The notes under the pieces: generated by a model
The model's input: the letters and a program-made list of their open reading frames with translations, nothing else
The model's database searches: none
Told to the model about the DNA's origin: nothing
Translations under genes and position numbers: made by a program
Assembly (NCBI RefSeq): GCF_019924045.1
Contig: NZ_JAHXBN010000036.1
Coordinates: 1 to 64,000 of the forward strand
DNA from: Dyadobacter fermentans
GTDB taxonomy: Bacteria; Bacteroidota; Bacteroidia; Cytophagales; Spirosomataceae
Reading direction: 5' to 3'
Length of the DNA stretch: 64,000 nucleotides
Shown here: one piece after another, positions 26,055 through 34,776 of the stretch
Layout: each line of letters starts with the position of its first letter
Numbering within the stretch: position 1 is the first letter of the stretch

Positions 26055-26504
26055 ATGGCTACCGTAAACATTTACCTCACTTTTAACGGCAACTGCGAAG
26101 AAGCCTTTAACTTTTACAAATCCGTTTTTGGCGGAGCGTTTCCGTATGTAGGTCGGTTCGGGGAAATGCCGCCGGGGGAGGATGGCAAGACTATGAGCGA
26201 CGAGGATGCGAACCGGATCATGCACATCAGCCTGCCGATCAGCAGGGAAACGATCCTGATGGGTAGTGATACGGGCGGTGAATGGGCGGCGGGCTACCAG
26301 CCGGGGAACAACTTTTCGATCTCGGTCAATGCGGAAAGCCGTGGCGAAGCCGACACCCTTTTTGCCGGACTTTCGGCGGGCGGGCAGGTAACGATGCCGC
26401 TGGCCGACACGTTCTGGGGGGCGTATTTTGGAATGCTGACCGATAAATTTGGGATTAACTGGATGGTCAACTACGATGATCCGGAAAAAATGCAAGGCAA
26501 ATGA
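26055..26504 (+). CDS. VOC-family (PhnB-like) protein
   Basis: A 149-residue glyoxalase-fold protein of the PhnB/DUF1428 kind: NIYLTFNGNCEEAFNFYKSVFGG, then SMLIS-type strand (here IMHISLPI), SISVNAESRGEADTLFAGLSAGGQVTMPLADTFWGAYFGMLTDKFGINWMVN-like order. Such proteins form dimers with metal-binding sites, but many PhnB-like ones have no known substrate. Its stop overlaps the start of the alkD-like gene by 4 bp (ATGA), so the two are translationally coupled. This pairing is known in Bacteroidota and may link to DNA-damage or alkylation stress, which is inference. Confidence 0.9.
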   Translation: MATVNIYLTFNGNCEEAFNFYKSVFGGAFPYVGRFGEMPPGEDGKTMSDEDANRIMHISLPISRETILMGSDTGGEWAAGYQPGNNFSISVNAESRGEADTLFAGLSAGGQVTMPLADTFWGAYFGMLTDKFGINWMVNYDDPEKMQGK

Positions 26505-27169
26505 CCGTCGAACAGGTATTAACACAGCTTGAATCGCTCGGATCCGAAAAAGTGCGCGCCATGAATACGAAAAATGGCGCGCACGAAAATCAGTTCGGGG
26601 TTAAAATGGGCGATATCAGGGCCATCGCGAATAAAATCAAGTCCGACCATGAGCTGGGCCTGGCTTTGTGGGACACCGGCAACATCGAGGCGCAGCTTTT
26701 GGGAATGCTGATCATGAAGCCCAAACTGCTGTCTGTCGGCGAGCTCGACCGGCTGGTGCATGGTGTCAACTACGGCTGGGTGGCCGATTGGTTTTCATCC
26801 TACATTGTGAAGGAACATCCGCAAAAGGAAGAACTTCGCGAGGTATGGATGGAATCGGGCTACCCGTGGGCGGCACGTGCGGGATGGAGCCTCACGGCCG
26901 GGCGTGTGACGCGCAACCCCGAGGGGATCGACGTCCCCGGCCTGCTCGACCGCATCGAATCCGAAATGCCCGTAGCCCCGGCACCCGTACAATGGACCAT
27001 GAATACCACTCTGGCGCAGATCGGGATCAATTTTCCGGAGCTTCGTGCACGTGCGCTGGCGATCGGCGAAAAGCTTGGTATTTACCGCGATTACCCGGTT
27101 TCAAAAGGCTGTACATCGCCCTTTGCGCCGATCTGGATCAATGAAATGGTCAACAGGCAGACCAAGTAA
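26501..27169 (+). CDS. AlkD-family DNA alkylation repair protein
   Basis: A 222-residue all-helical HEAT-like protein. Markers are ENQFGVKMGDIRAIANKIKSDHELGLALWDTGNIEAQLLGMLI and then WVADWFSSYIVKEHP, WMESGYPWAARAGWSL. AlkD proteins are DNA glycosylases that remove bulky or cationic 3-methyladenine and 7-methylguanine lesions. Here the catalytic Trp/Asp area (W-x-D in GWVADW) is present. The C-terminal ends in SKGCTSPFAPIWI, typical of the Bacteroidota group. It is coupled to the VOC gene by a 4-bp overlap. Confidence 0.88.
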   Translation: MTVEQVLTQLESLGSEKVRAMNTKNGAHENQFGVKMGDIRAIANKIKSDHELGLALWDTGNIEAQLLGMLIMKPKLLSVGELDRLVHGVNYGWVADWFSSYIVKEHPQKEELREVWMESGYPWAARAGWSLTAGRVTRNPEGIDVPGLLDRIESEMPVAPAPVQWTMNTTLAQIGINFPELRARALAIGEKLGIYRDYPVSKGCTSPFAPIWINEMVNRQTK

Positions 27170-27176
27170 CGGCTGC

Positions 27177-27959
27177 CTAACGCCTGATCAGGAAGAATCC
27201 TTTGTCATAACCGGCCTTCACGTGATCGATCTCCATTTCCTGCTCTCCCGCAACGAACGATTCGAACTCCATTTTGATTTCGTAGCCTTCAAAATGTTCG
27301 AGGAAACGCTTCTCATTGAAAAACCAGGCGGGATAATGCGCCTCATAAATCTCCGGCGGTACCACTTGCAGCGTTAGCCGGTCGGGCCGATCGGCTTTGA
27401 TGAACGCCGTCCGGTCGATGAGGATGTATTTAAAATGATATTGTTTGATCTCTTCCAGGAACTCATGCGGCTTTTCGAGGTATTGCACCACACTCGAAAG
27501 CAGCAGCACGTCGGCCTTCCGGGCCTGCATACTTTCTTCGATCGTAAAATGGAATTTCAGGATGTTGTCCTCGAAGAACTCCTTTCCGCAGCGGACATAA
27601 TTCTCTTGCTCCACAACGCTCCAATGCAGTTGCACGGACTGCGGGATCACGTCCCTCACCTGGTAATAGGTGCTGCCCAGCGACCCGCCGAAATCGAGGA
27701 CCGTCAAATGGTTACCGCATTCAACGGCCGTGTAGAGAAGGGCTGAAATGACTGAGTAGGGGTAAACCTTTTTGTCAAACAGCACCGAATCGCGCTCGTA
27801 AACTGCCTGGCCATTTTTTACTTTCAGGAGGGCGTTCTTTGTTTTGTCCAAAATCGGCTCGGCCTCGTAGCCTCCCGACAACGCGGTGAGCGCTTCCCAT
27901 TTTTTATAGTCGCCAAACCAGCCGTACGGATTTTTTTTCTTCGGTTTAAAAAAGCCCAT
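27177..27959 (-). CDS. TIGR04325-type methyltransferase of a glycan cluster
   Basis: A 260-residue protein with the TIGR04325 pattern: NPYGWFGDYKKWEAL near the start, the SAM-binding motif LTVLDFGGSLGSTYYQ (about 93-108), then WSVVEQENYVRCGKEFF and VLLLSSVVQYLEKPHEFL. Members sit in polysaccharide and glycoprotein clusters and are thought to methylate sugars; the exact reaction is not established. It is on the opposite strand to the glycosyltransferase genes that begin at 28227 and is the likely left edge of the glycan cluster. It converges on alkD with a 7-bp gap. Confidence 0.87.
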   Translation of the reverse strand: MGFFKPKKKNPYGWFGDYKKWEALTALSGGYEAEPILDKTKNALLKVKNGQAVYERDSVLFDKKVYPYSVISALLYTAVECGNHLTVLDFGGSLGSTYYQVRDVIPQSVQLHWSVVEQENYVRCGKEFFEDNILKFHFTIEESMQARKADVLLLSSVVQYLEKPHEFLEEIKQYHFKYILIDRTAFIKADRPDRLTLQVVPPEIYEAHYPAWFFNEKRFLEHFEGYEIKMEFESFVAGEQEMEIDHVKAGYDKGFFLIRR

Positions 27960-28226
27960 ATTATTCTTTTAGGATCGTCCGCAATTTAGGGGTTTATTCA
28001 TTAACTCCGTTATAATACGATCTTACCATAGTCAACTCGATGATAATGAGTGTAGTTGTATATTATATAACTGATAGTCAATTAATTCTGTACACAATTT
28101 CCAACCTTGTTTGAGAGGAAATGGTCAAGTGTATATTATTTTATCAACCGAAAGGATAGCTAGATTCGCAATTTATCATTGATATTTGTAGAAGAAGCCA
28201 CCCTCTTCTACCCCTAACATACTTTA

Positions 28227-29216
28227 ATGCAGAATTTTTGTACCCTTTTTAATTCGGGCTACCTCTCGCGGGGATTGGCGATGTACAATTCGCTGCTCCG
28301 GCAAGGGGGTGATTTTCATTTGTATATTTTCGCGTTCGACGACGCCTGCGACGCATTATTGCGCCGGCTCAATTTAACGAATGCGACGATTGTTTCCCTG
28401 CACGAATTTGAAACTCCCGAACTGCTCGCCGTAAAAAGCAGCCGTACCGCCGGCGAGTACTGCTGGACTTGTACCTCTTTCACGATTTGGCACTGCATTC
28501 ACACGTTTTCGCTCGACCATTGCACTTATCTCGATGCGGACCTCCTGTTTTTTGCCGATCCGAAAGTACTGACGGACGAAATGGGCGAAAAATCGGTACT
28601 GATTACGGCGCACCGGTACGCTGCTCAATATGATCAGTCGGAAAACAGCGGTATCTATTGCGTGCAGTTTGTCACTTTCAGGAGTACGGAGGAAGGGCTT
28701 GCCGTGCTGGCCTGGTGGATGAATGCCTGCCTGGAATGGTGCTATGCGCGCTTCGAGGACGGTAAATTCGGGGATCAGAAATACCTGGATGACTGGACGG
28801 AGCGCTTTACGGGTGTGCACGTACTCGAACATCCGGGTGGGGGGATAGCGCCCTGGAATGCCGTTGATTATGCTTGTGAAAATGCGGAAGGACAGCTGTT
28901 TGTACGGAAAGCAAATGCTGAAAAAGTCCCGCTCGTGTTCTATCATTTCCACGACTTCCGGTATTGCATCGACAAGAGCTTCCGGCTCACCGCCGAACAA
29001 TACCGGCTCCCGGAAAGTATGATCCGGCTTGTGTACAGTATTTATATCAAAGCACTCTCTTCCGCCGAAGCAGAGCTCGTGTCGGTCGATCCAGCGGCTG
29101 TTGTCCATGAGCCACCGATGATCCTGAAATGGATCGAAGTCAGCTTGTCGCGACGGATACAGTTTGGGCTGCGTGGGCGCTATAAGAATTATACCAAAAA
29201 GAATGCACTAACCTAA
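28227..29216 (+). CDS. Nucleotide-diphospho-sugar glycosyltransferase (DXD type)
   Basis: A 329-residue protein with a GT-A fold. It starts NFCTLFNSGYLSRGLAMYNSLL, and the metal/sugar-nucleotide motif is in HCTYLDADLLFFADP (DAD near residue 108). The motif GDQKYLDDWTERF and the WNAVDY region match LPS-type transferases. It is cytoplasmic. It heads a plus-strand run with the ketoisomerase and a GT2 gene, with gaps of 19 and 30 bp. The AT-rich upstream region has a small hairpin (TAGAAGA/TCTTCTA, 28189-28210). Confidence 0.85.
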   Translation: MQNFCTLFNSGYLSRGLAMYNSLLRQGGDFHLYIFAFDDACDALLRRLNLTNATIVSLHEFETPELLAVKSSRTAGEYCWTCTSFTIWHCIHTFSLDHCTYLDADLLFFADPKVLTDEMGEKSVLITAHRYAAQYDQSENSGIYCVQFVTFRSTEEGLAVLAWWMNACLEWCYARFEDGKFGDQKYLDDWTERFTGVHVLEHPGGGIAPWNAVDYACENAEGQLFVRKANAEKVPLVFYHFHDFRYCIDKSFRLTAEQYRLPESMIRLVYSIYIKALSSAEAELVSVDPAAVVHEPPMILKWIEVSLSRRIQFGLRGRYKNYTKKNALT

Positions 29217-29235
29217 TCTAAATCGTAAACACCCC

Positions 29236-29616
29236 TTGGCTCGTTTAATTAATCTGAAAACCTTTACGGACACCCGCGGAAGCCTGACCGTGATCGAGCG
29301 TGTGATCCCGTTCGAGATCAAACGTATTTTTTACGTGAATGGCCCCGATCATTTCAAAACCGGCGGAAAGCGCCAGCATATGAAACAGGCGGTGATTTGT
29401 TTGAAAGGAAGTTGCCTCATCGCCAACCGTACCGGCACCGAAGAGCAGCATTTTATCCTCAATACGGCGGATCAGTGCCTGCTGCTGGCACCCGAAGACC
29501 GGCACGAAATGCTGGAAATCACGGACGAGTCTATTCTGATGGTGCTTGCCTCCGAGCCGTTTGAGCATGAGGAATGCGTGCAAGAGCCCCGGCAGTATGA
29601 ATTTTCGCTTACTTAA
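29236..29616 (+). CDS. FdtA/WxcM-type sugar 3,4-ketoisomerase
   Basis: A 126-residue cupin. The order is LKTFTDTRGSLTVIER, IPFEIKRIFYVNGP, KRQHMKQAVICLKGS and CLLLAPEDRHEML, as in FdtA and QdtA. These enzymes isomerise dTDP-4-keto-6-deoxyglucose to the 3-keto sugar in routes to dTDP-Fucp3NAc or Quip3NAc. The next steps (aminotransferase, acetyltransferase) are not in the window. The frame has no ATG before the conserved core; the best start is the TTG at 29236, 19 bp after the previous gene. It lies between two glycosyltransferase genes and is probably translated with them. Confidence 0.88.
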   Translation: MARLINLKTFTDTRGSLTVIERVIPFEIKRIFYVNGPDHFKTGGKRQHMKQAVICLKGSCLIANRTGTEEQHFILNTADQCLLLAPEDRHEMLEITDESILMVLASEPFEHEECVQEPRQYEFSLT

Positions 29617-29646
29617 TGGGTTGCTGACGCGCCCACTGCATGCAAT

Positions 29647-30501
29647 ATGCTGCCGAAAATTACCATTGTGACTCCGTCGTTCAACCAGGCGAAATACCTG
29701 GAAAGTACCATTCTCTCGGTGCTGGGACAGGGGTATCCCGATCTGGAATACATAATCGTCGACGGCGGCAGTACGGATGGCTCGGTGGATATCATCCGGA
29801 AGTATGAGAGCCAGCTGGCCTGGTGGGTGAGCGAGCCCGACAAAGGTTTGTACGACGCCCTGCAAAAAGGTTTCGGAAGGTCGTCGGGTGACATTATGGC
29901 CTGGCTCAATGCCGATGATATGTATCATTCCCAATCTCTTTTTACGGTCGCCGGGATTTTCAACCGGTTTGCGGATGTGAAATGGCTCATGGGGGCCAAC
30001 ACGTTTTTCGATGAGGCGGGGCGGCCTTTCCTATATGACGACCTCCCGTATGGCCAGCGCTGGTCGCGGTTGCGATTGCAATTATCCGACGGCGGGTTTA
30101 TACAGCAGGAATCGGTTTTCTGGCGACGTGCCCTGTGGGAGCAGGCGGGCGGTTGTATTGATCAAAATCACCCGTTAGCAGCGGATTTCGAGCTTTGGCT
30201 TCGTTTTTTCAGGTATGAGCGCCTGTACACGACGTCTTTTATGCTGGGTGGTTTTCGCTTTCGGAGCGAAAATCAGAAGAGCTATAACCAGCGCGGGCAA
30301 TATCTGGCTGAGATGAAACAGCTGCTCGCAAAGGAAAAACGTAATGCGTGGGAGCTGGCGTTCTGTCGTTTCATGCTCGCCATCATTAAGGCTATTCCAA
30401 AACGAAAATGGCGGAACCGCCTCGCCGCAAAACAGCTTGGCTTGCCGCCCAAAATTGTAGCCGACCGGAACGCGGGAATGGTCATGCAGGAAAGTTTCTA
30501 A
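29647..30501 (+). CDS. Family 2 glycosyltransferase
   Basis: A 284-residue GT2 with the opening [23 protein letters not shown], the nucleotide-binding [11 protein letters not shown], the DXD-like WLNADDMY and the acceptor motif [14 protein letters not shown]. There is no membrane segment. It ends the plus-strand part of the glycan cluster and overlaps the convergent GT2 gene by 4 bp. The donor and acceptor sugars are not readable from the sequence. Confidence 0.9.
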   Translation: MLPKITIVTPSFNQAKYLESTILSVLGQGYPDLEYIIVDGGSTDGSVDIIRKYESQLAWWVSEPDKGLYDALQKGFGRSSGDIMAWLNADDMYHSQSLFTVAGIFNRFADVKWLMGANTFFDEAGRPFLYDDLPYGQRWSRLRLQLSDGGFIQQESVFWRRALWEQAGGCIDQNHPLAADFELWLRFFRYERLYTTSFMLGGFRFRSENQKSYNQRGQYLAEMKQLLAKEKRNAWELAFCRFMLAIIKAIPKRKWRNRLAAKQLGLPPKIVADRNAGMVMQESF

Positions 30502-31205
30502 CGGGCGAAAAGCCTTTCTTTTAGTCTTTTGAATAGAAATCTAAGGAAAATAGCCGTGCCGAAATGCTTCAAGATCAGGCCGGCTTTTTCATTTTCAAAA
30601 ACCCGGTCTTTTTGCAGCGATGATATGCCCGTATCATTAAAAATGGCGATGTTGAAATCTCTGAAAGTAAAATCGTATCGTTTGTCGCTGTGGCATTGCA
30701 TGTTGAACACATGGTCGGCTGAAATGCGGTAACGCGTGTCGTACCTGCGCACAGCGAACACACCTGCGGGATAAATGATTGCCTGGTGGTTAATGCCCGT
30801 TTTCGCCTGCTGATAGGGAGTCATTTCGCCGAGGTACTTTCGGCCGGCTTTGAGTACACTGCCGTAGTAGATCGCGTGAGCGTCTGTGAGCTCTTCTGCC
30901 ATTCGCGAGAACTCGGGGGTAAGTATGTCGTCGGCGCCGATGAAATAGATCCATTGCCCTTTCGCGTGATCGAGGGCTTTGTTCATGGCCTCGTAAATGC
31001 CGCCGTCTTTTTCACTTTTCCAGAAGGCAAGTTTGCTGTCATTTTTGTGGAGTACAGCGGGTGTGTGGTCGGTGCTGCCGCCGTCCATGACGATGACCTC
31101 GATATGGGGATAACGCTGATCGTAAACGCTGTCGAGGCATCTCTGCAAAAACCTTTCTGCATTGTAGGTCACCAGGATGACGGAGATCAATGGACTGTTA
31201 CTCAT
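30498..31205 (-). CDS. Family 2 glycosyltransferase
   Basis: A 235-residue GT2 ([40 protein letters not shown]). The sequence is close in style to the neighbour at 29647 but is on the opposite strand; the DD in FIGADDIL is the metal-binding site. It has a basic C-terminal end ([11 protein letters not shown]) that may attach to the membrane. It is the last gene of the minus-strand run that begins near 32838, with a 3-bp gap to the next gene upstream. Confidence 0.9.
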   Translation of the reverse strand: MSNSPLISVILVTYNAERFLQRCLDSVYDQRYPHIEVIVMDGGSTDHTPAVLHKNDSKLAFWKSEKDGGIYEAMNKALDHAKGQWIYFIGADDILTPEFSRMAEELTDAHAIYYGSVLKAGRKYLGEMTPYQQAKTGINHQAIIYPAGVFAVRRYDTRYRISADHVFNMQCHSDKRYDFTFRDFNIAIFNDTGISSLQKDRVFENEKAGLILKHFGTAIFLRFLFKRLKERLFAR

Positions 31206-31208
31206 GCA

Positions 31209-32063
31209 TTAAAGCGCAAATTCTCCCTCGGCCAGTCCAACCGGCTCGGCGTGGGCAAGGTATTGGTGTATCCCCTGGCAGCAATACACGGTTTTGTTCA
31301 ACAATGCTTCGGTGAGGTAAGCTTCATTTTTGGGGCAGCGGGCACGGTCCACCTCGGGGTGGTAAATATGGAACACAACCCCGCCGAATTTGGCGGCACG
31401 TTTCTTGATGCCCGAATTGAGGAGCCTTACGGCAATTTCATTGTCTTCACGGCCCCAGCCCCGAAAAACTTCGTTGTAGCCATTCACCCGGAGCAGGTCT
31501 TCCCGCCAGAATGCCATATTGCAGCCTCGCAGCGCAAAGATATCGTGCGTTTTATAGCGATCGGCCATATATCTGCTCAGCCAGGCGACACTGAACCGGT
31601 TCGTAAAATTGCCGAGTCCCGACTGGAACGGCGTTACCCGTGCCTGCCGCCGGTTGAGCATTTTTTCGGATAGCTCTTTGGTCATTAACACCCTGCTACC
31701 TGCCACAAACGAGCCCCGTTTGCTTAATGCGAGGTGGTCTTTGATAAAATGCCTGTGCAGGATCAGATCGCCGTCGACCTGGATAATGTAGTCGCACGAG
31801 CTCATAGCAATGGCTTTGTTCCGGATTTTGGATAGCTGAAAACCGTTGTCTTCCTGCCAGACGTGGATGAGTTTCACCGGGAATAAAGGCCTCATGGCTT
31901 CGACTACGTCCGCGGTTTGTCCGGTGGATCCGTCGTCGGCGATAATCACCTCATCGGGCAATACCGATTGCCCTAATACACTGAGCAAACAAAGCCGCAG
32001 TGCTTCCGGCCAATTGTAGGTGGAAATAATCAGCGAGCTTTTAGAGAAGGTTTTCATATCCAT
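31209..32063 (-). CDS. Family 2 glycosyltransferase with GT7 C-terminal domain
   Basis: A 284-residue protein. GT2 half: SLIISTYNWPEALRLCLLSV, IIADDGSTGQT, QVDGDLILH. C-terminal half: RGCNMAFWREDLLRVNGYNE and GWGREDNEIAVRL, as in the galactosyltransferase-type (Glyco_transf_7C) domain of chondroitin-synthase-like enzymes. It is a clear paralogue of the gene at 32041, so the pair arose by tandem duplication. Its start overlaps the end of that gene by 17-23 bp, depending on which of the two ATGs (32063 or 32057) is used. Confidence 0.9.
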   Translation of the reverse strand: MDMKTFSKSSLIISTYNWPEALRLCLLSVLGQSVLPDEVIIADDGSTGQTADVVEAMRPLFPVKLIHVWQEDNGFQLSKIRNKAIAMSSCDYIIQVDGDLILHRHFIKDHLALSKRGSFVAGSRVLMTKELSEKMLNRRQARVTPFQSGLGNFTNRFSVAWLSRYMADRYKTHDIFALRGCNMAFWREDLLRVNGYNEVFRGWGREDNEIAVRLLNSGIKKRAAKFGGVVFHIYHPEVDRARCPKNEAYLTEALLNKTVYCCQGIHQYLAHAEPVGLAEGEFAL

Positions 32064-32838
32064 TAAGACATCTTTTGACTTTTGTTAGCAGGGTATGTTG
32101 GATGATCTGGCGGTGAAAAGACTCGTTCGACCGGGGCAACTCGTCGTGATGCAGGTGGTACTGTACTGCGCCCAGTTTCACGATTTTCTTGACGATGTTG
32201 TTGTTGATAAAGCGTGCGGCCAGTTCTTCGTCTTCGTGGCCCCATCCGCTGAGCTCATTATTATATCCGTTCACGCGCAGGAAATCGTCTTTCCAATAGG
32301 CGAGGTTGCTGCCGCGGACACTCCGGCAACTCATTTCCTTGCGCTGCCCCAGCGCTTGCAGCATAGGCAACCGCAGGGCATTGAACCGGTTGTAAACTCC
32401 TTTTGAAAAAAAGCTGACGTTTGTGCCGGCACTTTGGAGCAACTCATCGGTCTTCGCGGGAGTGAGGCGTGCACGGGTACCACGTATGAAAGCTCCGTGC
32501 TCGGCCGCAGCCAAATGATCTTGTATAAATGAGGAATGCAGCAGTACATCGCCATCTACCTGGATCACGTAAGAGCCTGAGCATTGTCCGATCGCCTTGT
32601 TGAGGATCTGACTTTTGCGGAAGCCGTCGTCCTCATGCCACGCGTGGATAATAGGCACAGGAAATACTTCCTGCATTTTGCGGATCACCTCTTTCGTCCG
32701 GTCGTCGGAGCCGTCGTCGGCAATGACCACCTCCGTAGGTAAAGTTTTTTGCCTGATAACACTCAAAAGGCTGCAATGCAGCGCTTCCGCCCAGTTATAA
32801 GTTGCGATAATGAGCGATGTTGCCGGAGCGGAATCCAT
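32041..32838 (-). CDS. Family 2 glycosyltransferase with GT7 C-terminal domain (paralogue)
   Basis: A 265-residue protein built like its neighbour: SLIIATYNWAEALHCSLLSVI, VIADDGSDDRT, QVDGDVLLH, then RGSNLAYWKDDFLRVNGYNN and GWGHEDEELAARF. The ATG at 32838 is taken as the start, because the frame is preceded only by a TTG. It is probably the first glycosyltransferase gene of the minus-strand run. A possible short membrane peptide ends 15 bp upstream on the same strand. Confidence 0.9.
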   Translation of the reverse strand: MDSAPATSLIIATYNWAEALHCSLLSVIRQKTLPTEVVIADDGSDDRTKEVIRKMQEVFPVPIIHAWHEDDGFRKSQILNKAIGQCSGSYVIQVDGDVLLHSSFIQDHLAAAEHGAFIRGTRARLTPAKTDELLQSAGTNVSFFSKGVYNRFNALRLPMLQALGQRKEMSCRSVRGSNLAYWKDDFLRVNGYNNELSGWGHEDEELAARFINNNIVKKIVKLGAVQYHLHHDELPRSNESFHRQIIQHTLLTKVKRCLNGYENLL

Positions 32839-32853
32839 CAATAATTTGAGTTA

Positions 32854-33072
32854 TTATTTCCTGATACACCTGGTGTCGGATATTTCGTACACGGCCAGCT
32901 TACCGCCTATGGTTTTCCCTTCCGACAGGATATAGCAAACACGAGACACACACGGATTATCCATGGTTGTAACCGATCGCTGGATATCGGTCAAAAAAAT
33001 AGTTGCTATTCCAAAAAGGAGAAAATAGGCAGTTCTGGCTAAGAATTTGAAGATTACTCTGGAAACCGCCAG
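32854..33072 (-). CDS. Possible small membrane peptide without a standard start codon
   Basis: This frame is open for 72 codons and reads like a real small protein: a hydrophobic segment (TAYFLLFGIATIF) flanked by basic residues (VIFKFLAR), then a hydrophilic end with three cysteines (DNPCVSRVCYILSEG, TRCIRK). The only ATG is at 32964 and would give 36 residues without the membrane part. A full product would need a TTG or other rare start, or the 5' end has been damaged. It ends 15 bp before the glycosyltransferase gene at 32838 and could be the first member of that operon. I do not recognise it. Confidence 0.35.
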   Translation of the reverse strand: MAVSRVIFKFLARTAYFLLFGIATIFLTDIQRSVTTMDNPCVSRVCYILSEGKTIGGKLAVYEISDTRCIRK

Positions 33073-33886
33073 TTACTTGCGCTGCTATACGAATGCCTGT
33101 ATTTTGGCCGGAATGGCGGTAACAGGCTAGGAAGTAAATTGTTGATAGGGGACATGCTTTACGTTTGTTAGGGATTGAGCCGTCTTCATTTATTGAGACG
33201 TCATAAAGATCAAAAAAATATAAGAATTACAGCAAGCAGCTTTGTTATTTTTCTAATTTATTTTTAATCTTTTTCAGCGATGATGGTAAGGTGTGTGTAC
33301 GGAAACGGTTAGTGAAACCGCGCAGGTGAACTCGCTTGCGGCGTAGTACTTTTTCGCTGGTAATATGTGGGTGATTAAATGGCACTCCGCTGCGTCTATT
33401 TGCCGATTACGAAGTACAGATGGCTATTTATGCACATTCTTTCGTATGAGAGGTATACGCCTGGTGACGTATGTTTCAACAATCGCATTTGCCTTACTTC
33501 TACATGGCGTTTCTCGGTATCCGAACGTGCGACAGGCGTTTAAATTGGTCCCATTGTCCGGCCCGCCAAGCTTAGGATGGAATTATTGTTGGGAGAAGAA
33601 TTTGCAAAAATCGTATAAAAATTGCGGATCAGAAAATGCAGCCTTTTTAACTTCTTCCGACACCGTTTGGCTTGAATCCTGATATGTCTATAACCGTTAA
33701 TGCCTTGAAATGACCCTTCATGCGTATACGCGTACTCGTGCGCGTTGCCCTCGCGTGCATCACGTACGATTCCGGCTGTTGTGCTAATATCCTTCAACTG
33801 CCAATGAACTTGCCGGAATTGCCTCGCTTGACGACTGCCTCACATTTGTATCGATGTGCGTATTGGTTACTTAAAATCCGGTAACT
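33073..33886. other. Long intergenic region right of the glycan cluster
   Basis: About 800 bases with lower GC than the genes around it and many stop codons. Frames at 33365-33682 (plus) and 33540-33797 (minus) are open, but their composition does not look coding. Just before the hydrolase gene is a small dyad (GTTAC at 33866-33870, GTAAC at 33881-33885). I see no RNA gene or mobile element. Confidence 0.6.
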
Positions 33887-34744
33887 ATGAAACATCTTTT
33901 TTACTCGCTGATCATTTGCATGGCGCTCTCTTGTTGCAAACGGACGAAAAACGCAGAGGCGCCGGTCAGGTACGGCTCGAACAATGGCAGGTACCTGACG
34001 ATCAGGAATACAAAGATCTATTATGAGGAATACGGAAATGGGGTTCCGCTGCTGTTGCTGCATCAGGGATTGGGTTCCATTGAAAGTCTCGGTGGGGTCA
34101 TTCCGGAGTTGTCCAGGCATTTCCGGGTTATCGCGTACGACGCGCCCGGGCACGGACGTTCCGAACAGGCCGATAGCCTGAGCGGTGCATTATTGGCAGA
34201 TTTCGGCTCCGCGCTTATTGATCAGCTGGAACTGGATAGCGTATATGTAATGGGTTGGAGCATGGGCGGCAACACGGCGCTCCTGCTCGCCGCAAACAGG
34301 CCCGACAAGGTGAAAAAAGCGATAAGTGGCGCCTCCAATTCAAAGTCAACCGGATTGACGCAGGAAGGGCGGGATTTATTGAAAGCGTATACAGTGGAAG
34401 CGGTGAAGGAAGATAAGGACTGGTTGGCCAATTACCAGAAACTCAATCCCCAGCCTGATAAGTGGATCAAATTTTGGGAGGATAATCAAAAAATGTGGGC
34501 GAAGGAAATTAAAGTGCCGGACGAAAAACTTTCCAGCATCGCTATGCCCGTTCTGGTGATCCGTGGCGACCGGGACATGATCCGGTTGGAGCATAGTGTT
34601 GAAATGTATCGGCTGCTCAAAAAGGGGCAGCTATGTATTTATCCTAATATGGGCCACGGAATGCCGGAGTTGAAAGGTGACATGCTTTGCCGCATTGCGG
34701 TCGACTTCCTGAAAGAAAATGGGGACGGGGAAGCCGGCAACTGA
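33887..34744 (+). CDS. Alpha/beta-hydrolase lipoprotein
   Basis: A 285-residue protein with a lipoprotein signal (LIICMALSC-CKRTKN). It has the alpha/beta-hydrolase core: LLLLHQGLGS (oxyanion region), the nucleophile elbow VMGWSMGGNTALL, the acid in VLVIRGDRDMI and the His in NMGHGMPEL. So the Ser-Asp-His triad is complete. It should be attached to a membrane on the periplasmic side. The substrate may be an ester or lactone; nothing in the sequence decides this. No co-directional partner is close. Confidence 0.9.
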   Translation: MKHLFYSLIICMALSCCKRTKNAEAPVRYGSNNGRYLTIRNTKIYYEEYGNGVPLLLLHQGLGSIESLGGVIPELSRHFRVIAYDAPGHGRSEQADSLSGALLADFGSALIDQLELDSVYVMGWSMGGNTALLLAANRPDKVKKAISGASNSKSTGLTQEGRDLLKAYTVEAVKEDKDWLANYQKLNPQPDKWIKFWEDNQKMWAKEIKVPDEKLSSIAMPVLVIRGDRDMIRLEHSVEMYRLLKKGQLCIYPNMGHGMPELKGDMLCRIAVDFLKENGDGEAGN

Positions 34745-34776
34745 CAGCATTCCGATGCAAGTTTCCCTGTCCGGTA

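Noticed and set aside
33365..33682. Plus-strand frame of 105 residues in the long intergenic gap
   Set aside because: Codon use is unlike the neighbours. The only protein-like part is one hydrophobic stretch, and there is no promoter or partner gene.
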